This document shows, one piece after another, positions 13,668 to 20,447 of a stretch of DNA of 20,447 nt; within the stretch, counting starts at the first letter, position 1; each line of letters starts with the position of its first letter. Source of the DNA: a virus; the IMG/VR virus record IMGVR_UViG_3300046028_001944, positions 1-20,447 of that record, one strand, 5' to 3'. The notes under the pieces were generated by a model, which was not told where the DNA came from, did not search any database, and was given only the letters and a program-made list of their open reading frames with translations. Made by a program: the position numbers and the translations under genes.

Positions 13668-13849
13668 AATACAGATAATACAGGTTTACACATTTTTTGG
13701 CTAGTTCATCCATTATAGAAATGATAAAGGCAAAAGTTTTTCCAAAAGTTTCTGAAAAATTGCAAAAATGTGTACTATCTGTCAGGATGCCCGAAAACAC
13801 TAGGCTTTTAAATTTACAATGTGTATTTTCAATGTGTATTATCTGTATT
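13668..13849. repeat. Nested inverted/direct repeat cluster, candidate origin or operator
   Basis: A perfect 14-bp inverted repeat (13668-13681 / 13836-13849, right arm GTATTATCTGTATT) bounds the segment. A second 11-bp inverted pair lies inside (13687-13697 / 13764-13774, AAAAATGTGTA on the right). The 11-mer CAATGTGTATT is repeated directly at 13817-13827 and 13830-13840, a 13-bp period. TGTGTA occurs four times (three +, one -) and TATCTGT three times (two +, one -). TGTGTATTA at 13833-13841 differs by one base from the DnaA-box complement TGTGNATAA. I see no credible gene here. The position between a DnaA-domain gene and the primase-helicase suits an origin. Confidence 0.6.
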
Positions 13850-13897
13850 AATTAATAAAAAGATTTGCACAATGGTATTAGTTTTAATAAATAGATG

Positions 13898-13905
13898 TAG
13901 TTTTG
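13898..13905 (+). promoter_or_regulatory. Possible promoter P3 -7 element before the primase
   Basis: TAGTTTTG matches TAnnTTTG, but no TTG lies 19-21 bases upstream, so the -33 part is weak or replaced by an activator. Transcription from it would begin around 13910-13915, right where the structured leader starts. Confidence 0.4.
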
Positions 13906-13914
13906 TTCTATAAA

Positions 13915-13983
13915 ATCGGGTTTCAGCGGCGGCTGTCTAAAAGGTTTGAATGACCCTTCCCCGATATTTTTTAAGTCATTCAA
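13915..13983 (+). promoter_or_regulatory. Structured RNA leader with predicted pseudoknot
   Basis: Outer stem ATCGGG (13915-13920) / CCCGAT (13960-13965) encloses hairpin CAGC/GCTG (13924-13927 / 13932-13935) and hairpin AAGG/CCTT (13941-13944 / 13955-13958). The loop of the latter holds TTGAATGAC (13946-13954), which pairs over 9 bases with GTCATTCAA (13975-13983) outside the outer stem, making a pseudoknot. ATTTTTT follows the outer stem, so that stem alone would look like a terminator. It ends 16 bases before the primase ATG, so it could control primase-helicase expression. Pairings are read by eye; no known RNA class is recognised. Confidence 0.55.
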
Positions 13984-13999
13984 CTAAAACATTCAAAGT

Positions 14000-16378
14000 A
14001 TGAGTAAAATATTAGTATCAGTATTTAAGAGCGCACAGGATGCCTCTAACCCTTTTCATAGGGCAGTAGAAATTTGCTTACAGCGAATTATCGAAGGTAA
14101 CTCCAAAGAACTTGTAGAAAAGTTTAGATTAACCAAAGAAGATAAGTATAAGAAGCAGTTGCCTGGCGTTTGTTTCAATGGAACTTTTAGCCATAGAGCA
14201 AATAAAAACATTTTAGAACCTAGCGGTTTGATGATTGTTGATTTTGATAAGTTCCCAGATATGGAAATATTAAATGAAACTAAGCAGAGATTAATAAATT
14301 TACCTTATATCTTTTCTGTTTTCATTTCACCATCTGGTAGCGGATTAAAAGCATTGGTTAAGATTCCAAAGGATGCCGAAAACTTTAAAGGTTATTTTAA
14401 TGCTTTTATGGCTGAGATTGATAGCCCTTATTTTGATAAGTCGACAAAGGATATAAGCAGGTTTTGTTACGAAAGTTATGACCCTGAACTATATTACAAT
14501 CCAGAGGCGATTGAATACGATACTATTGAAGTCGAAGAATACACCGAAATTGGTTCAACTTATAGTGATGTGGTAGTTCCGTTAAAATCTGAATCACAAA
14601 TTATTGATAGGCTAACAACTTGGTTCAATAAAAAGTATAGTATGGCAAATGGAGAAAGGAATAGTAATCTTTTCAAATTTGCTATGAGTTTAAACGATTT
14701 CGGCATTAGTCAAATAACTGCATCTAATCACCTGCTTAAATATGCTGAAAAAGACTTTAATGGCAATGAGATACAAGACCTAGTCAATAGTGCCTACAAG
14801 CGTGGTAAAAATACCTTTAGCACAAAGTTTTTTGAAGATAGCAACACTAAGTCACATATTCAAAAACAAATATTAAGCGGCAAACGAATTGAACAAATAA
14901 AGACTAACCTAGAAAGAGCATCTAATCCACATGAAATAGAAACGATTGAGAGGGTTAAGGAATCGATGGAGGTGGATGACTTTTGGAATGTATCAGATAA
15001 GGGTAAAATTTCTTTAAGCCCTCTTAAATTTAAGAAATGGTTAGAGCAAGAAAACTTCATGAAGTATTATCCTGCGGGCGGTAATACTTATACATTCATA
15101 AAAAGACAAGGTAATTTTATTGAGGAAACAAATGAGAAAAGAATAAAGGATTTTGTTTTAGAATACCTGCTTGCCAATGATAAAATAGGGATTAAGCCAT
15201 ACGATTACATAGCAGGCAACCCTCAGTTTTTTACTCCAAACTATTTATCCTTTCTAAAGTCCGCAGATATTAAAATGAAAGAGGATACTCAAACAGAGTG
15301 CTTTATTTATTATGAAAACTTAGCCCTGAAGATTACCGATAACAAGACTGAAAAGATAGACTATCTAAATTTAGACGGCTACGTTTGGAAGAATCAAATT
15401 ATTAATAGAACCTACACAGACACCGACCATCACGAGGCAATATTTAGGGAGTTTATTTGGCTGATTAGCGGTAAGAATAGAGATAGATATAATACTTTTA
15501 AATCAGTTATTGGTTATCTATTGCACACCTTTAAGACATCAGCAAATAACAAGGCTATTATTTTCAATGATGAAACAATAAGCGAGAATCCTAATGGCGG
15601 AAGCGGCAAGGGTGTGTTCTGGAATGCCATCTCTAAGATGAAAAAGGTTAGTATGATTGATGGTAAGTCCTTTGAGTTTACAAAAACTTTCCCATATCAG
15701 ACAGTAAGCACAGATTGTCAAGTACTGGTATTTGATGACGTTAAAAAGAACTTTACTTTTGAATCACTATTTAGTTTAATTACTGAGGGGATAACCATTG
15801 AGTACAAAGGGCAGGATGCAATTAAGTTACCAATCCAAAAAAGCCCTAAAATATTAATTACTACTAACTACACGGTGGGCGGTGTAGGTGGTTCATTTGA
15901 ACGTAGGAAGTTTGAGGTTGAAATGAGCAGCTACTTTAATTCAAACAATACACCTCTTGACCATTTCGGTCATTTATTATTTGATGATTGGGTTGATGAA
16001 GAATGGGCAAGGTTTGATGCTTATATGGTTAATTGCTTGCAGTACTATTTAAAGAATGGTTTAGTTAATAATGAGTTTGGGAATCTTTTAACACGAAAGT
16101 TTATTGTTGAAACTGCTCACGAGTTTTTTGAATGGACTAAAGAAGGAAACATTAAATTAAACGAAAGGCTTTACAAGGGCAAAATATTTGAAGACTTTGT
16201 AAATGAGTTTCCAGACTTTAAGAAGTTTCTTAGCCAAAAGAAGTTTAAGAAGTGGTTAGAACTCTATGCCATATTTGTTGATGCAAAATATACAGAAGGG
16301 AATAGTGTAGATGGCAGATGGTTTCAACTTTCAAAAGATATTATCGAGCCAATGTTTAAAACCGATATTCCTTTTTAA
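14000..16378 (+). CDS. VirE/BT4734-type primase fused to SF3 helicase
   Basis: A 792-residue two-part replication protein. Residues ~55-135 have 'GVCFNGTFSHR', 'GLMIVDFDKF' (D-x-D near 80-84) and 'SPSGSGLKALV', the pattern of the VirE-N/BT4734 archaeo-eukaryotic primase-like domain. Residues ~205-275 ('NGERNSNLFKFAMSLNDFGI', then 'AYKRG') resemble a PriCT-type helical domain. The C-terminal half is an SF3 helicase: Walker A 'GGSGKG' with K537, Walker B 'VLVFDD' at 575-580, and 'ILITTNY' at 618-624. It would prime and unwind at the phage origin. Its start at ATG 14000 follows the structured leader. An SF2 helicase gene follows two bases after the stop. Confidence 0.85.
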   Translation: MSKILVSVFKSAQDASNPFHRAVEICLQRIIEGNSKELVEKFRLTKEDKYKKQLPGVCFNGTFSHRANKNILEPSGLMIVDFDKFPDMEILNETKQRLINLPYIFSVFISPSGSGLKALVKIPKDAENFKGYFNAFMAEIDSPYFDKSTKDISRFCYESYDPELYYNPEAIEYDTIEVEEYTEIGSTYSDVVVPLKSESQIIDRLTTWFNKKYSMANGERNSNLFKFAMSLNDFGISQITASNHLLKYAEKDFNGNEIQDLVNSAYKRGKNTFSTKFFEDSNTKSHIQKQILSGKRIEQIKTNLERASNPHEIETIERVKESMEVDDFWNVSDKGKISLSPLKFKKWLEQENFMKYYPAGGNTYTFIKRQGNFIEETNEKRIKDFVLEYLLANDKIGIKPYDYIAGNPQFFTPNYLSFLKSADIKMKEDTQTECFIYYENLALKITDNKTEKIDYLNLDGYVWKNQIINRTYTDTDHHEAIFREFIWLISGKNRDRYNTFKSVIGYLLHTFKTSANNKAIIFNDETISENPNGGSGKGVFWNAISKMKKVSMIDGKSFEFTKTFPYQTVSTDCQVLVFDDVKKNFTFESLFSLITEGITIEYKGQDAIKLPIQKSPKILITTNYTVGGVGGSFERRKFEVEMSSYFNSNNTPLDHFGHLLFDDWVDEEWARFDAYMVNCLQYYLKNGLVNNEFGNLLTRKFIVETAHEFFEWTKEGNIKLNERLYKGKIFEDFVNEFPDFKKFLSQKKFKKWLELYAIFVDAKYTEGNSVDGRWFQLSKDIIEPMFKTDIPF

Positions 16379-16380
16379 TT

Positions 16381-17607
16381 ATGTTTGAATTAAGAGATTA
16401 TCAACAAACTGCTGTGAATAATGGCAATGAGATATTAAAAGCCAATGGCATATTAATATTGAACTTTGAGGTTAGAACAGGTAAAACTCATATTGCTTTA
16501 GCTATTGCAAGTGATTATCAAAATACTTTATTTGTCACTAAAAAGAAAGCGATAAGCAGTATTGAATCAGACTATCAAACGGCTGAACATTGCAATAAGC
16601 TAACGGTTATTAATTATGAGCAGCTAAGTAAATACAAAGCAGAGTATGACTTAGTAATATTTGATGAATCTCACGGACTAGGAGCGTTCCCGAAGCCAAA
16701 CAAAAAGATTAAAGAGGCGGCTAATGTTTGCTTAAATGGATGCGATGTTATTTTAATGAGTGGAACGCTTATGCCCGAATCCAATGCCCAAATATTTCAC
16801 CAATTATGGGTGAGCAGTTGCAGCCCATTCAAAGATTACAAGAATTTTTATAGGTGGTTTGAATCATTTGGTAAGCCTAAACTAAAATATACATCATACG
16901 GCACTTGTAATGATTATAGCGATGTTAGTTACGATAAGATAAGACCTTACATTGAACCGATAATATTAACTAAAACACAGGGCGAAGCGGGGTTTGTTAG
17001 CGAAATAGTGGAGCAGGTGCATACGGTTATAATGCAGCCAAGTACTTACAATGTAATTGACAAACTAAAGAAGGATAAAGTGGTTGAAGGTAAAAAGGGA
17101 GTAGTGCTTGCAGATACAGCGGTAAAAGAAATGCAGAAACTACACCAACTATACAGCGGCACAATAAAGTTTGAAGATGGAAGTAGGTTTGTATTCGATG
17201 AAACAAAGTCTAAGTTCATAGCCCAGAAGTTTAAGAATCAAAAGATAGCTATATTTTATAAGTTCATTGCTGAACTAGAAGCAATCAAACGGCATATTGA
17301 CGTAACAGATAATATTCATGAGTTCAATACCACAGATAAAAACATAGCCTTGCAGATAGTTAGCGGCAGGGAAGGGATAAACCTAAGTGCAGCGAGTGCG
17401 ATTGTTTACTATAACATTGATTTTAGCGCAGTAAGCTATTGGCAGAGTAGGGATAGGATGACCACAAAGGATAGAGTAAAAAGTAATATCTATTGGATAT
17501 TTTCTCATAAAGGAATAGAGCAGCAAATTTATAAAGCAGTAATGAATAAGAAAGACTTTACACTTCAAACTTTTAAGAAATGGCATCAAAACATCAATCA
17601 AAGATAA
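16381..17607 (+). CDS. SF2 (SNF2/DEAD-like) helicase
   Basis: A 408-residue helicase with Q-motif-like 'LRDYQQ' (4-9), Walker A 'EVRTGKT' (30-36), motif II D-E-S-H (95-98), motif III S-G-T (127-129), and in the second RecA-like lobe 'SGREGINLSAAS' (~327-338) and 'QSRDRM' (~355-360). The compact form without large insertions is common in phage replication modules. It would move on duplex DNA to remodel forks, branched intermediates or bound proteins. It is followed, with a 28-base overlap, by a VRR-NUC nuclease, a frequent partner of SNF2-like phage helicases. Confidence 0.88.
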   Translation: MFELRDYQQTAVNNGNEILKANGILILNFEVRTGKTHIALAIASDYQNTLFVTKKKAISSIESDYQTAEHCNKLTVINYEQLSKYKAEYDLVIFDESHGLGAFPKPNKKIKEAANVCLNGCDVILMSGTLMPESNAQIFHQLWVSSCSPFKDYKNFYRWFESFGKPKLKYTSYGTCNDYSDVSYDKIRPYIEPIILTKTQGEAGFVSEIVEQVHTVIMQPSTYNVIDKLKKDKVVEGKKGVVLADTAVKEMQKLHQLYSGTIKFEDGSRFVFDETKSKFIAQKFKNQKIAIFYKFIAELEAIKRHIDVTDNIHEFNTTDKNIALQIVSGREGINLSAASAIVYYNIDFSAVSYWQSRDRMTTKDRVKSNIYWIFSHKGIEQQIYKAVMNKKDFTLQTFKKWHQNINQR

Positions 17608-17825
17608 TAAAGAAAATGGAGGCAGATGGATGGTATGTGGTTAATTTAATCAAAACAAATAAGAACGGCATCCCAGACTTAATGTGTCTAAAGGATGGTA
17701 AATGTGTTTTCATTGAATGCAAAGAATACACCGACACGCTAAAGCCATTACAAAAATTTAGGATTGAAGAATTAAACAGAATGGGGTTTACTGCTTATGT
17801 GGATAAGGCTGAAAAAATAAAATAA
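17580..17825 (+). CDS. VRR-NUC domain endonuclease
   Basis: An 81-residue stand-alone VRR-NUC nuclease: 'KMEADGWYVVNLIKTNKNGI', P-D33, E46-C-K48 in 'FIECKE' and a following 'LKPLQKFRIEELNRMGF' with Q58. These are the PD-(D/E)XK active-site residues of the family, which cuts branched or flap DNA. The start at 17580 includes the N-terminal helix the family needs; an internal ATG at 17616 would drop it. Together with the overlapping SF2 helicase it could resolve replication or recombination intermediates. Confidence 0.9.
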   Translation: MASKHQSKIIKKMEADGWYVVNLIKTNKNGIPDLMCLKDGKCVFIECKEYTDTLKPLQKFRIEELNRMGFTAYVDKAEKIK

Positions 17826-17848
17826 GTTACATATTAAATATTTATTTA

Positions 17849-17856
17849 TACTTTTG
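17849..17856 (+). promoter_or_regulatory. Promoter P4 -7 element before the sigma-like gene
   Basis: TACTTTTG matches TAnnTTTG. A TTA rather than TTG lies at the 19-bp spacing (17827-17829), so the -33 part is degenerate. It sits in the only gap between the helicase/nuclease block and the sigma-like gene, 13 bases before the ATG at 17870. Confidence 0.55.
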
Positions 17857-17869
17857 TAATACACTACTA

Positions 17870-18421
17870 ATGAATAAAGCACAAATAATAGAGGCTATCT
17901 ACAAAGATGCTGCTTACCGAAATGTTTGCAGAAACATAGCCTCACCTGCTTTATTTGAAGACTTGTTTCATGAGGTTATAATTAACCTGCTCGATATGCC
18001 TGATGAGAAAATACTCGAGGCTAAAGAAAAAAAATACTTAAAGTTCTTATTTGTAAAGATTGCACACAACTCTTGGAACTCAAAGCACTCGCCATTTTAC
18101 CGCAAGTATAGGCACAATGACCAAACGGAGAGCATAGACTTGTTAATTGGATTGGAAGGTGACTTAGACCCTGAACTAGAAAATAGGGAAGATGTGTTCC
18201 AAACCTTCACCCAAGAAGTAAAAGATAAGATTGATAGCTTAGATTGGTATGACCAAACACTTTTAAAACTTTACATTGACATTGGGGAGTTCAGAAAGAT
18301 TTCAGTAATGACTGGCATTAAATACGGAGCAGTCCAATACACGATACAAAAAACAATTAAAAAACTAAAACTAGAAAACCATGACAGATTTAAAAACTTT
18401 TCTGATTCTTACAACACTTAG
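17870..18421 (+). CDS. Sigma-70-like RNA polymerase sigma factor
   Basis: A 183-residue protein with an ECF-like two-domain plan. Residues ~28-70 ('LFEDLFHEVIINLLDM', 'KYLKFLFVKIAHNSW') resemble sigma region 2, which binds core polymerase and the -10 element. Residues ~123-168 ('LDWYDQTLLKLYIDIGEFRK', 'KYGAVQYTIQKTIKKLK') resemble the region 4 helix-turn-helix. The linker is acidic. A phage factor of this kind could direct host polymerase to phage promoters. The assignment is by pattern; a sigma-like anti-host regulator remains possible. The end overlaps the next gene by 41 bases. Confidence 0.7.
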   Translation: MNKAQIIEAIYKDAAYRNVCRNIASPALFEDLFHEVIINLLDMPDEKILEAKEKKYLKFLFVKIAHNSWNSKHSPFYRKYRHNDQTESIDLLIGLEGDLDPELENREDVFQTFTQEVKDKIDSLDWYDQTLLKLYIDIGEFRKISVMTGIKYGAVQYTIQKTIKKLKLENHDRFKNFSDSYNT

Positions 18422-18641
18422 TGCATCCTTCGGGATTGGTGCGAGTGATTTCTTAACTAACGTCTATGGCAAACTATTTGGGGAGCAACTACCTAAGCCT
18501 TTCGGATGTTCTTTCTGTATGGCATTTTGGGGCGGTTTAAGCTACTCTTTGTATTTAGGCAATGGATTTGTTGATTCGTTTATGATTGGCTGCGCTAGTA
18601 GCGTTTTGAGTGCTTTTATTTCTAAATACCTAAACGTATGA
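18381..18641 (+). CDS. Small membrane protein with PFGCSFCMAFW motif
   Basis: An 86-residue protein with hydrophobic segments at about 6-25, 45-60 and 64-81. The motif 'KPFGCSFCMAFWGGL' (39-53) places a C-x-x-C just before a membrane helix, similar to DUF1360-like small membrane proteins (C-x-x-C-x-x-F-W). Function unknown; the Cys pair could bind metal or be redox active. It overlaps the sigma-like gene by 41 bases; no later Met gives a sensible start. It lies before surface-sugar enzymes, so an envelope role fits. Confidence 0.65.
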   Translation: MTDLKTFLILTTLSASFGIGASDFLTNVYGKLFGEQLPKPFGCSFCMAFWGGLSYSLYLGNGFVDSFMIGCASSVLSAFISKYLNV

Positions 18642-18862
18642 ATCAAGAACAATACGAAAGACTAAAGCCATTTAAAGAAAGATGGTTGACATTTAAAACT
18701 AATCACGCTATGAAGTGGAGCGGCTTAGAGATATTAGCATTCCAACAAGCGCATAAAGATTTATTTGGATATGTGACTGCAAACATTCATTGCGGTAATT
18801 GCCAGAACGAATTAATTCACAAAGTATTCAACGCCTTTGAAGATTATGAATCTAAAATTTAA
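18638..18862 (+). CDS. Small protein with CGNC motif, unknown
   Basis: A 74-residue protein starting in an ATGA overlap. It has helical N-terminal parts ('YERLKPFKERWLTFK', 'GLEILAFQQAHKDLFG') and a C-G-N-C pair at about 53-56 followed by a helix, which may be half a zinc site. No membrane segment. Not recognised. It overlaps the glycosyltransferase start by 17 bases. Confidence 0.55.
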   Translation: MNQEQYERLKPFKERWLTFKTNHAMKWSGLEILAFQQAHKDLFGYVTANIHCGNCQNELIHKVFNAFEDYESKI

Positions 18863-19601
18863 ACACTCGGGGGCAAGTGGAGATATACTCTACTCTATGC
18901 CTGCCATTCAGAAAGCCTGCGAGATACACGACAAAGAGGCGATTCTTTACGTTAACATCAATGCACCTAATGTTGGTGGCAATCCTACCTTCAAACACGC
19001 TTACGGAGATGTGATGCTAAACGATTACGCTTACAAGATGCTCAGACCTTTGTTAATGGAGTTTGACTTTATTTACGATGTGTTGCCTTATAGGAATCAG
19101 AAAGTAGATTACGACTTAGACAAGTTCAGGAGCATAGGAATGAATTTGGCAGCCTACGATATTAAACGATGGTATGCTTTAGCCTTTCCTGAGTTAACAA
19201 ATGTAAACTACTCAGAGCGGATATTGCACATTGATACTATGCCAAATGATTACATAGTGGTAAATAGAACTGAACGCTATCAGAATCCTAATATTGACTA
19301 CACAGTCTTAAACGACCTTAAAGAAACAATTTACTTCACAGGTTCAACTGCTGAGTATTCAATATTTAGTCAAAAGGTAAACTGCAAATATCTGGCAGTT
19401 CAAAACTTCTTAGACTTAGCACGAATTATAAACAACTCAAAGCTATTTATTGGGAATCAATCAATGAACTTTGCAATCGCTGAATCTTTGAAGTGTAAGC
19501 GAGCATTAGAGATATGCTACTATGCACCCAATGTAATACCTGCGGGTGGAGAATATTACGAGTTATGGAATACTGAAGGTTTAATAAATGCAATAAAATG
19601 A
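18846..19601 (+). CDS. Glycosyltransferase family 9-like (heptosyltransferase-like)
   Basis: I start at ATG 18846 rather than at an in-frame TTG at 18837. The 251-residue product opens with 'KFKHSGASGDILYSMPAIQK', the N-terminal signature of ADP-heptose:LPS heptosyltransferase-like (GT9) GT-B enzymes. Its C-terminal half has 'LFIGNQSMNFAIAESLKCKR' (about 200-219), the usual nucleotide-sugar region. It is shorter than host heptosyltransferases (about 320-350), so it is a compact phage form. It would transfer a sugar to a glycan or virion component. The stop overlaps the next glycosyltransferase start. Confidence 0.75.
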   Translation: MNLKFKHSGASGDILYSMPAIQKACEIHDKEAILYVNINAPNVGGNPTFKHAYGDVMLNDYAYKMLRPLLMEFDFIYDVLPYRNQKVDYDLDKFRSIGMNLAAYDIKRWYALAFPELTNVNYSERILHIDTMPNDYIVVNRTERYQNPNIDYTVLNDLKETIYFTGSTAEYSIFSQKVNCKYLAVQNFLDLARIINNSKLFIGNQSMNFAIAESLKCKRALEICYYAPNVIPAGGEYYELWNTEGLINAIK

Positions 19602-20447
19602 AAATACTACTAGTCACAGGTCAAAAAATAATGGGTGGCGAATACCACAGGTTAATCGTTCCACATTCAAAGATGCACTTGCAAGGACACGAGGTCAGCC
19701 AAATGGCAAGCATAGACCACGTTCCTGAATCGCAGTTATCTCAGTTCGATTTAATTATTGCAAGCAGGTCAATCTCAAGAATAGGCAACGAGGAAAACGT
19801 ATGGAAGATTCTAAAACGATTAGGCATCCCCGTAATTATAGATACGGATGACCATTATCAGCTAAGCGATAGCCACGTGCTTAAAAAAGAGTGGAAGTTA
19901 AACCATAGGGCAGAGGCATTGATTTACAACTTTAGTCAAGCAGATTCGATAATGGTGACAACTCCTTACCTTAAGTATGTAGTATCTCAATTCAATAAAA
20001 ACGTAGAAGTGTTCCCAAACACAATAGATTTCGAACAACCTCAATTCATACCTAACCCAGAGATTGCAGCAATGAAGTCCGAGTTGGTAAACATTGGATG
20101 GAGTGGTTCAGTAACCCACCTAGAAGATTTGCAACTAATCGAGGGCGAAATACTATCTTTGAATAAAAGCCCGTATAAAGATTACAAGTTCATGCTTGCA
20201 GGATTCTACGATGGCGATTCGATTTGGCACAAGTACGAAAAAATATTCACTTCAAACTACATACTAGATGACAATAACTACGGAAGAATAAATGCAGCAG
20301 ATGTTTATAGCTATGCTCAAGCGTATAATTTAATGGACATCGGATTGATTCCTTTAAGATACAACGAGTTCAATAGAGCAAAGTCTGAATTAAAGATGCT
20401 AGAAATGGGTGCATTCGGTTTAGGTGTAATCGTTTCGGATGTGGACT
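19598..20447 (+). CDS. GT4-like glycosyltransferase, 3' partial
   Basis: An uninterrupted frame from an ATGA overlap at 19598 to the window end (283 codons). It begins 'MKILLVTGQKIMGGEYHRLI', has 'IPVIIDTDDHYQLSDSH' near 82-98, 'IGWSGSVTHLEDL' at ~166-178 opening the second GT-B lobe, and 'GLIPLRYNEFNRAKSELKML', then 'EMGAFGLGVIVSDV', at the end, the donor-sugar E-x-x-x-x-G region of GT4-type retaining enzymes. Only the extreme C-terminus is missing. With the GT9-like gene it forms a phage sugar-transfer pair, acceptor unknown. Confidence 0.8.
   Translation, partial: MKILLVTGQKIMGGEYHRLIVPHSKMHLQGHEVSQMASIDHVPESQLSQFDLIIASRSISRIGNEENVWKILKRLGIPVIIDTDDHYQLSDSHVLKKEWKLNHRAEALIYNFSQADSIMVTTPYLKYVVSQFNKNVEVFPNTIDFEQPQFIPNPEIAAMKSELVNIGWSGSVTHLEDLQLIEGEILSLNKSPYKDYKFMLAGFYDGDSIWHKYEKIFTSNYILDDNNYGRINAADVYSYAQAYNLMDIGLIPLRYNEFNRAKSELKMLEMGAFGLGVIVSDVD

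Noticed and set aside
13585-13800. 71-codon minus-strand frame over the gene end and repeat region
   Set aside because: It overlaps a + strand gene, covers the inverted-repeat segment, has no domain pattern, and all other genes are on the + strand.
13721-13855. 44-codon + frame inside the gene-free region (M-I-K-A-K-V-F-P-K-V-S-E-K)
   Set aside because: Part of it is made of the TGTGTA/TATCTGT repeats, it shows no domain pattern, and its start has no coupling; I treat it as chance, though comparison with relatives would settle it.
13862-13870. GATTTGCAC as a promoter box before the primase
   Set aside because: It lacks the T of TAnnTTTG (AAGATTTG) and has no -33 partner.
14860-15721. Two minus-strand frames (14860-15060, 15539-15721) in the primase-helicase gene
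   Set aside because: Antisense shadows of conserved helicase coding sequence.
17383-17601. 72-codon minus-strand frame in the SF2 helicase gene
   Set aside because: Antisense shadow covering helicase motifs V and VI.
18837-18845. TTG start for the GT9-like gene
   Set aside because: An ATG three codons later at 18846 gives the complete GT9 N-terminus.
1-20447. tRNA genes, CRISPR arrays, IS elements, integrase or lysogeny repressor
   Set aside because: No cloverleaf, regularly spaced repeats, transposase motif or tyrosine/serine recombinase frame was seen on either strand; temperate or lytic lifestyle stays undecided from this window.

Overview
The window looks like part of a bacteriophage or prophage genome infecting a Bacteroidota (probably flavobacterial) host. 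Four things point there. Promoter candidates match the Bacteroidota form TTG-N19-TAnnTTTG. The primase-helicase has a VirE/BT4734-type N-terminus. The ssDNA-binding candidate is a DUF3127 type, a family typical of this phylum. The DNA is AT-rich and most starts are preceded by A-rich stretches rather than a strong Shine-Dalgarno sequence. All supported genes lie on the + strand, densely packed with ATGA or short overlaps. There is no tRNA, rRNA, CRISPR array, IS element, integrase, terminase, major capsid protein or DNA polymerase in the window, so both ends are cut out of a larger genome.

Layout. (1) <1-9243, virion and lysis genes. A tail-tube-like protein cut by the window edge is closed by an intrinsic terminator. 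Then come a small virion-type protein, a long portal protein carrying a winged-helix and a Cys-rich C-terminus, head-tail connector/completion proteins, a tail fibre built from repeated jelly-roll-like modules, a holin, a T7-lysozyme-type amidase, a metallophosphoesterase and a protein with the topology of a unimolecular spanin. (2) 9244-10963, small early-type genes behind promoter P1: a compositionally deviant AT-rich ORF, tiny membrane proteins, a ribbon-helix-helix-like protein and unrecognised proteins. (3) 10964-13667, a recombination/replication-accessory operon behind promoter P2: Rad52-like annealing protein, YqaJ exonuclease, DUF3127 OB-fold protein, MazG/DUF550-like nucleotide hydrolase, and a free-standing DnaA domain IV. 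(4) 13668-13999, a gene-free segment with nested inverted repeats and TGTGTA motifs, followed by a promoter-like element and an RNA leader with predicted pseudoknot. (5) 14000-17825, VirE-type primase/SF3 helicase, SF2 helicase and VRR-NUC nuclease. (6) 17849-20447, promoter P4, a sigma-70-like factor, two small proteins and two glycosyltransferases, the second running off the window.

How the parts may work together (inference): DnaA domain IV and the primase-helicase flank a repeat-rich gene-free segment that is a good origin candidate. Exonuclease, annealing protein and OB-fold protein would support recombination-dependent replication using a polymerase encoded elsewhere. Holin, amidase and u-spanin-like protein would open the three envelope layers. 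The sigma-like protein could redirect host RNA polymerase, since the structural/lysis operon itself shows no host-type promoter. The least explained signals are the predicted structured leader upstream of the primase, the repeat cluster beside it, and a 12-bp GNRA-capped hairpin in the recombination operon.
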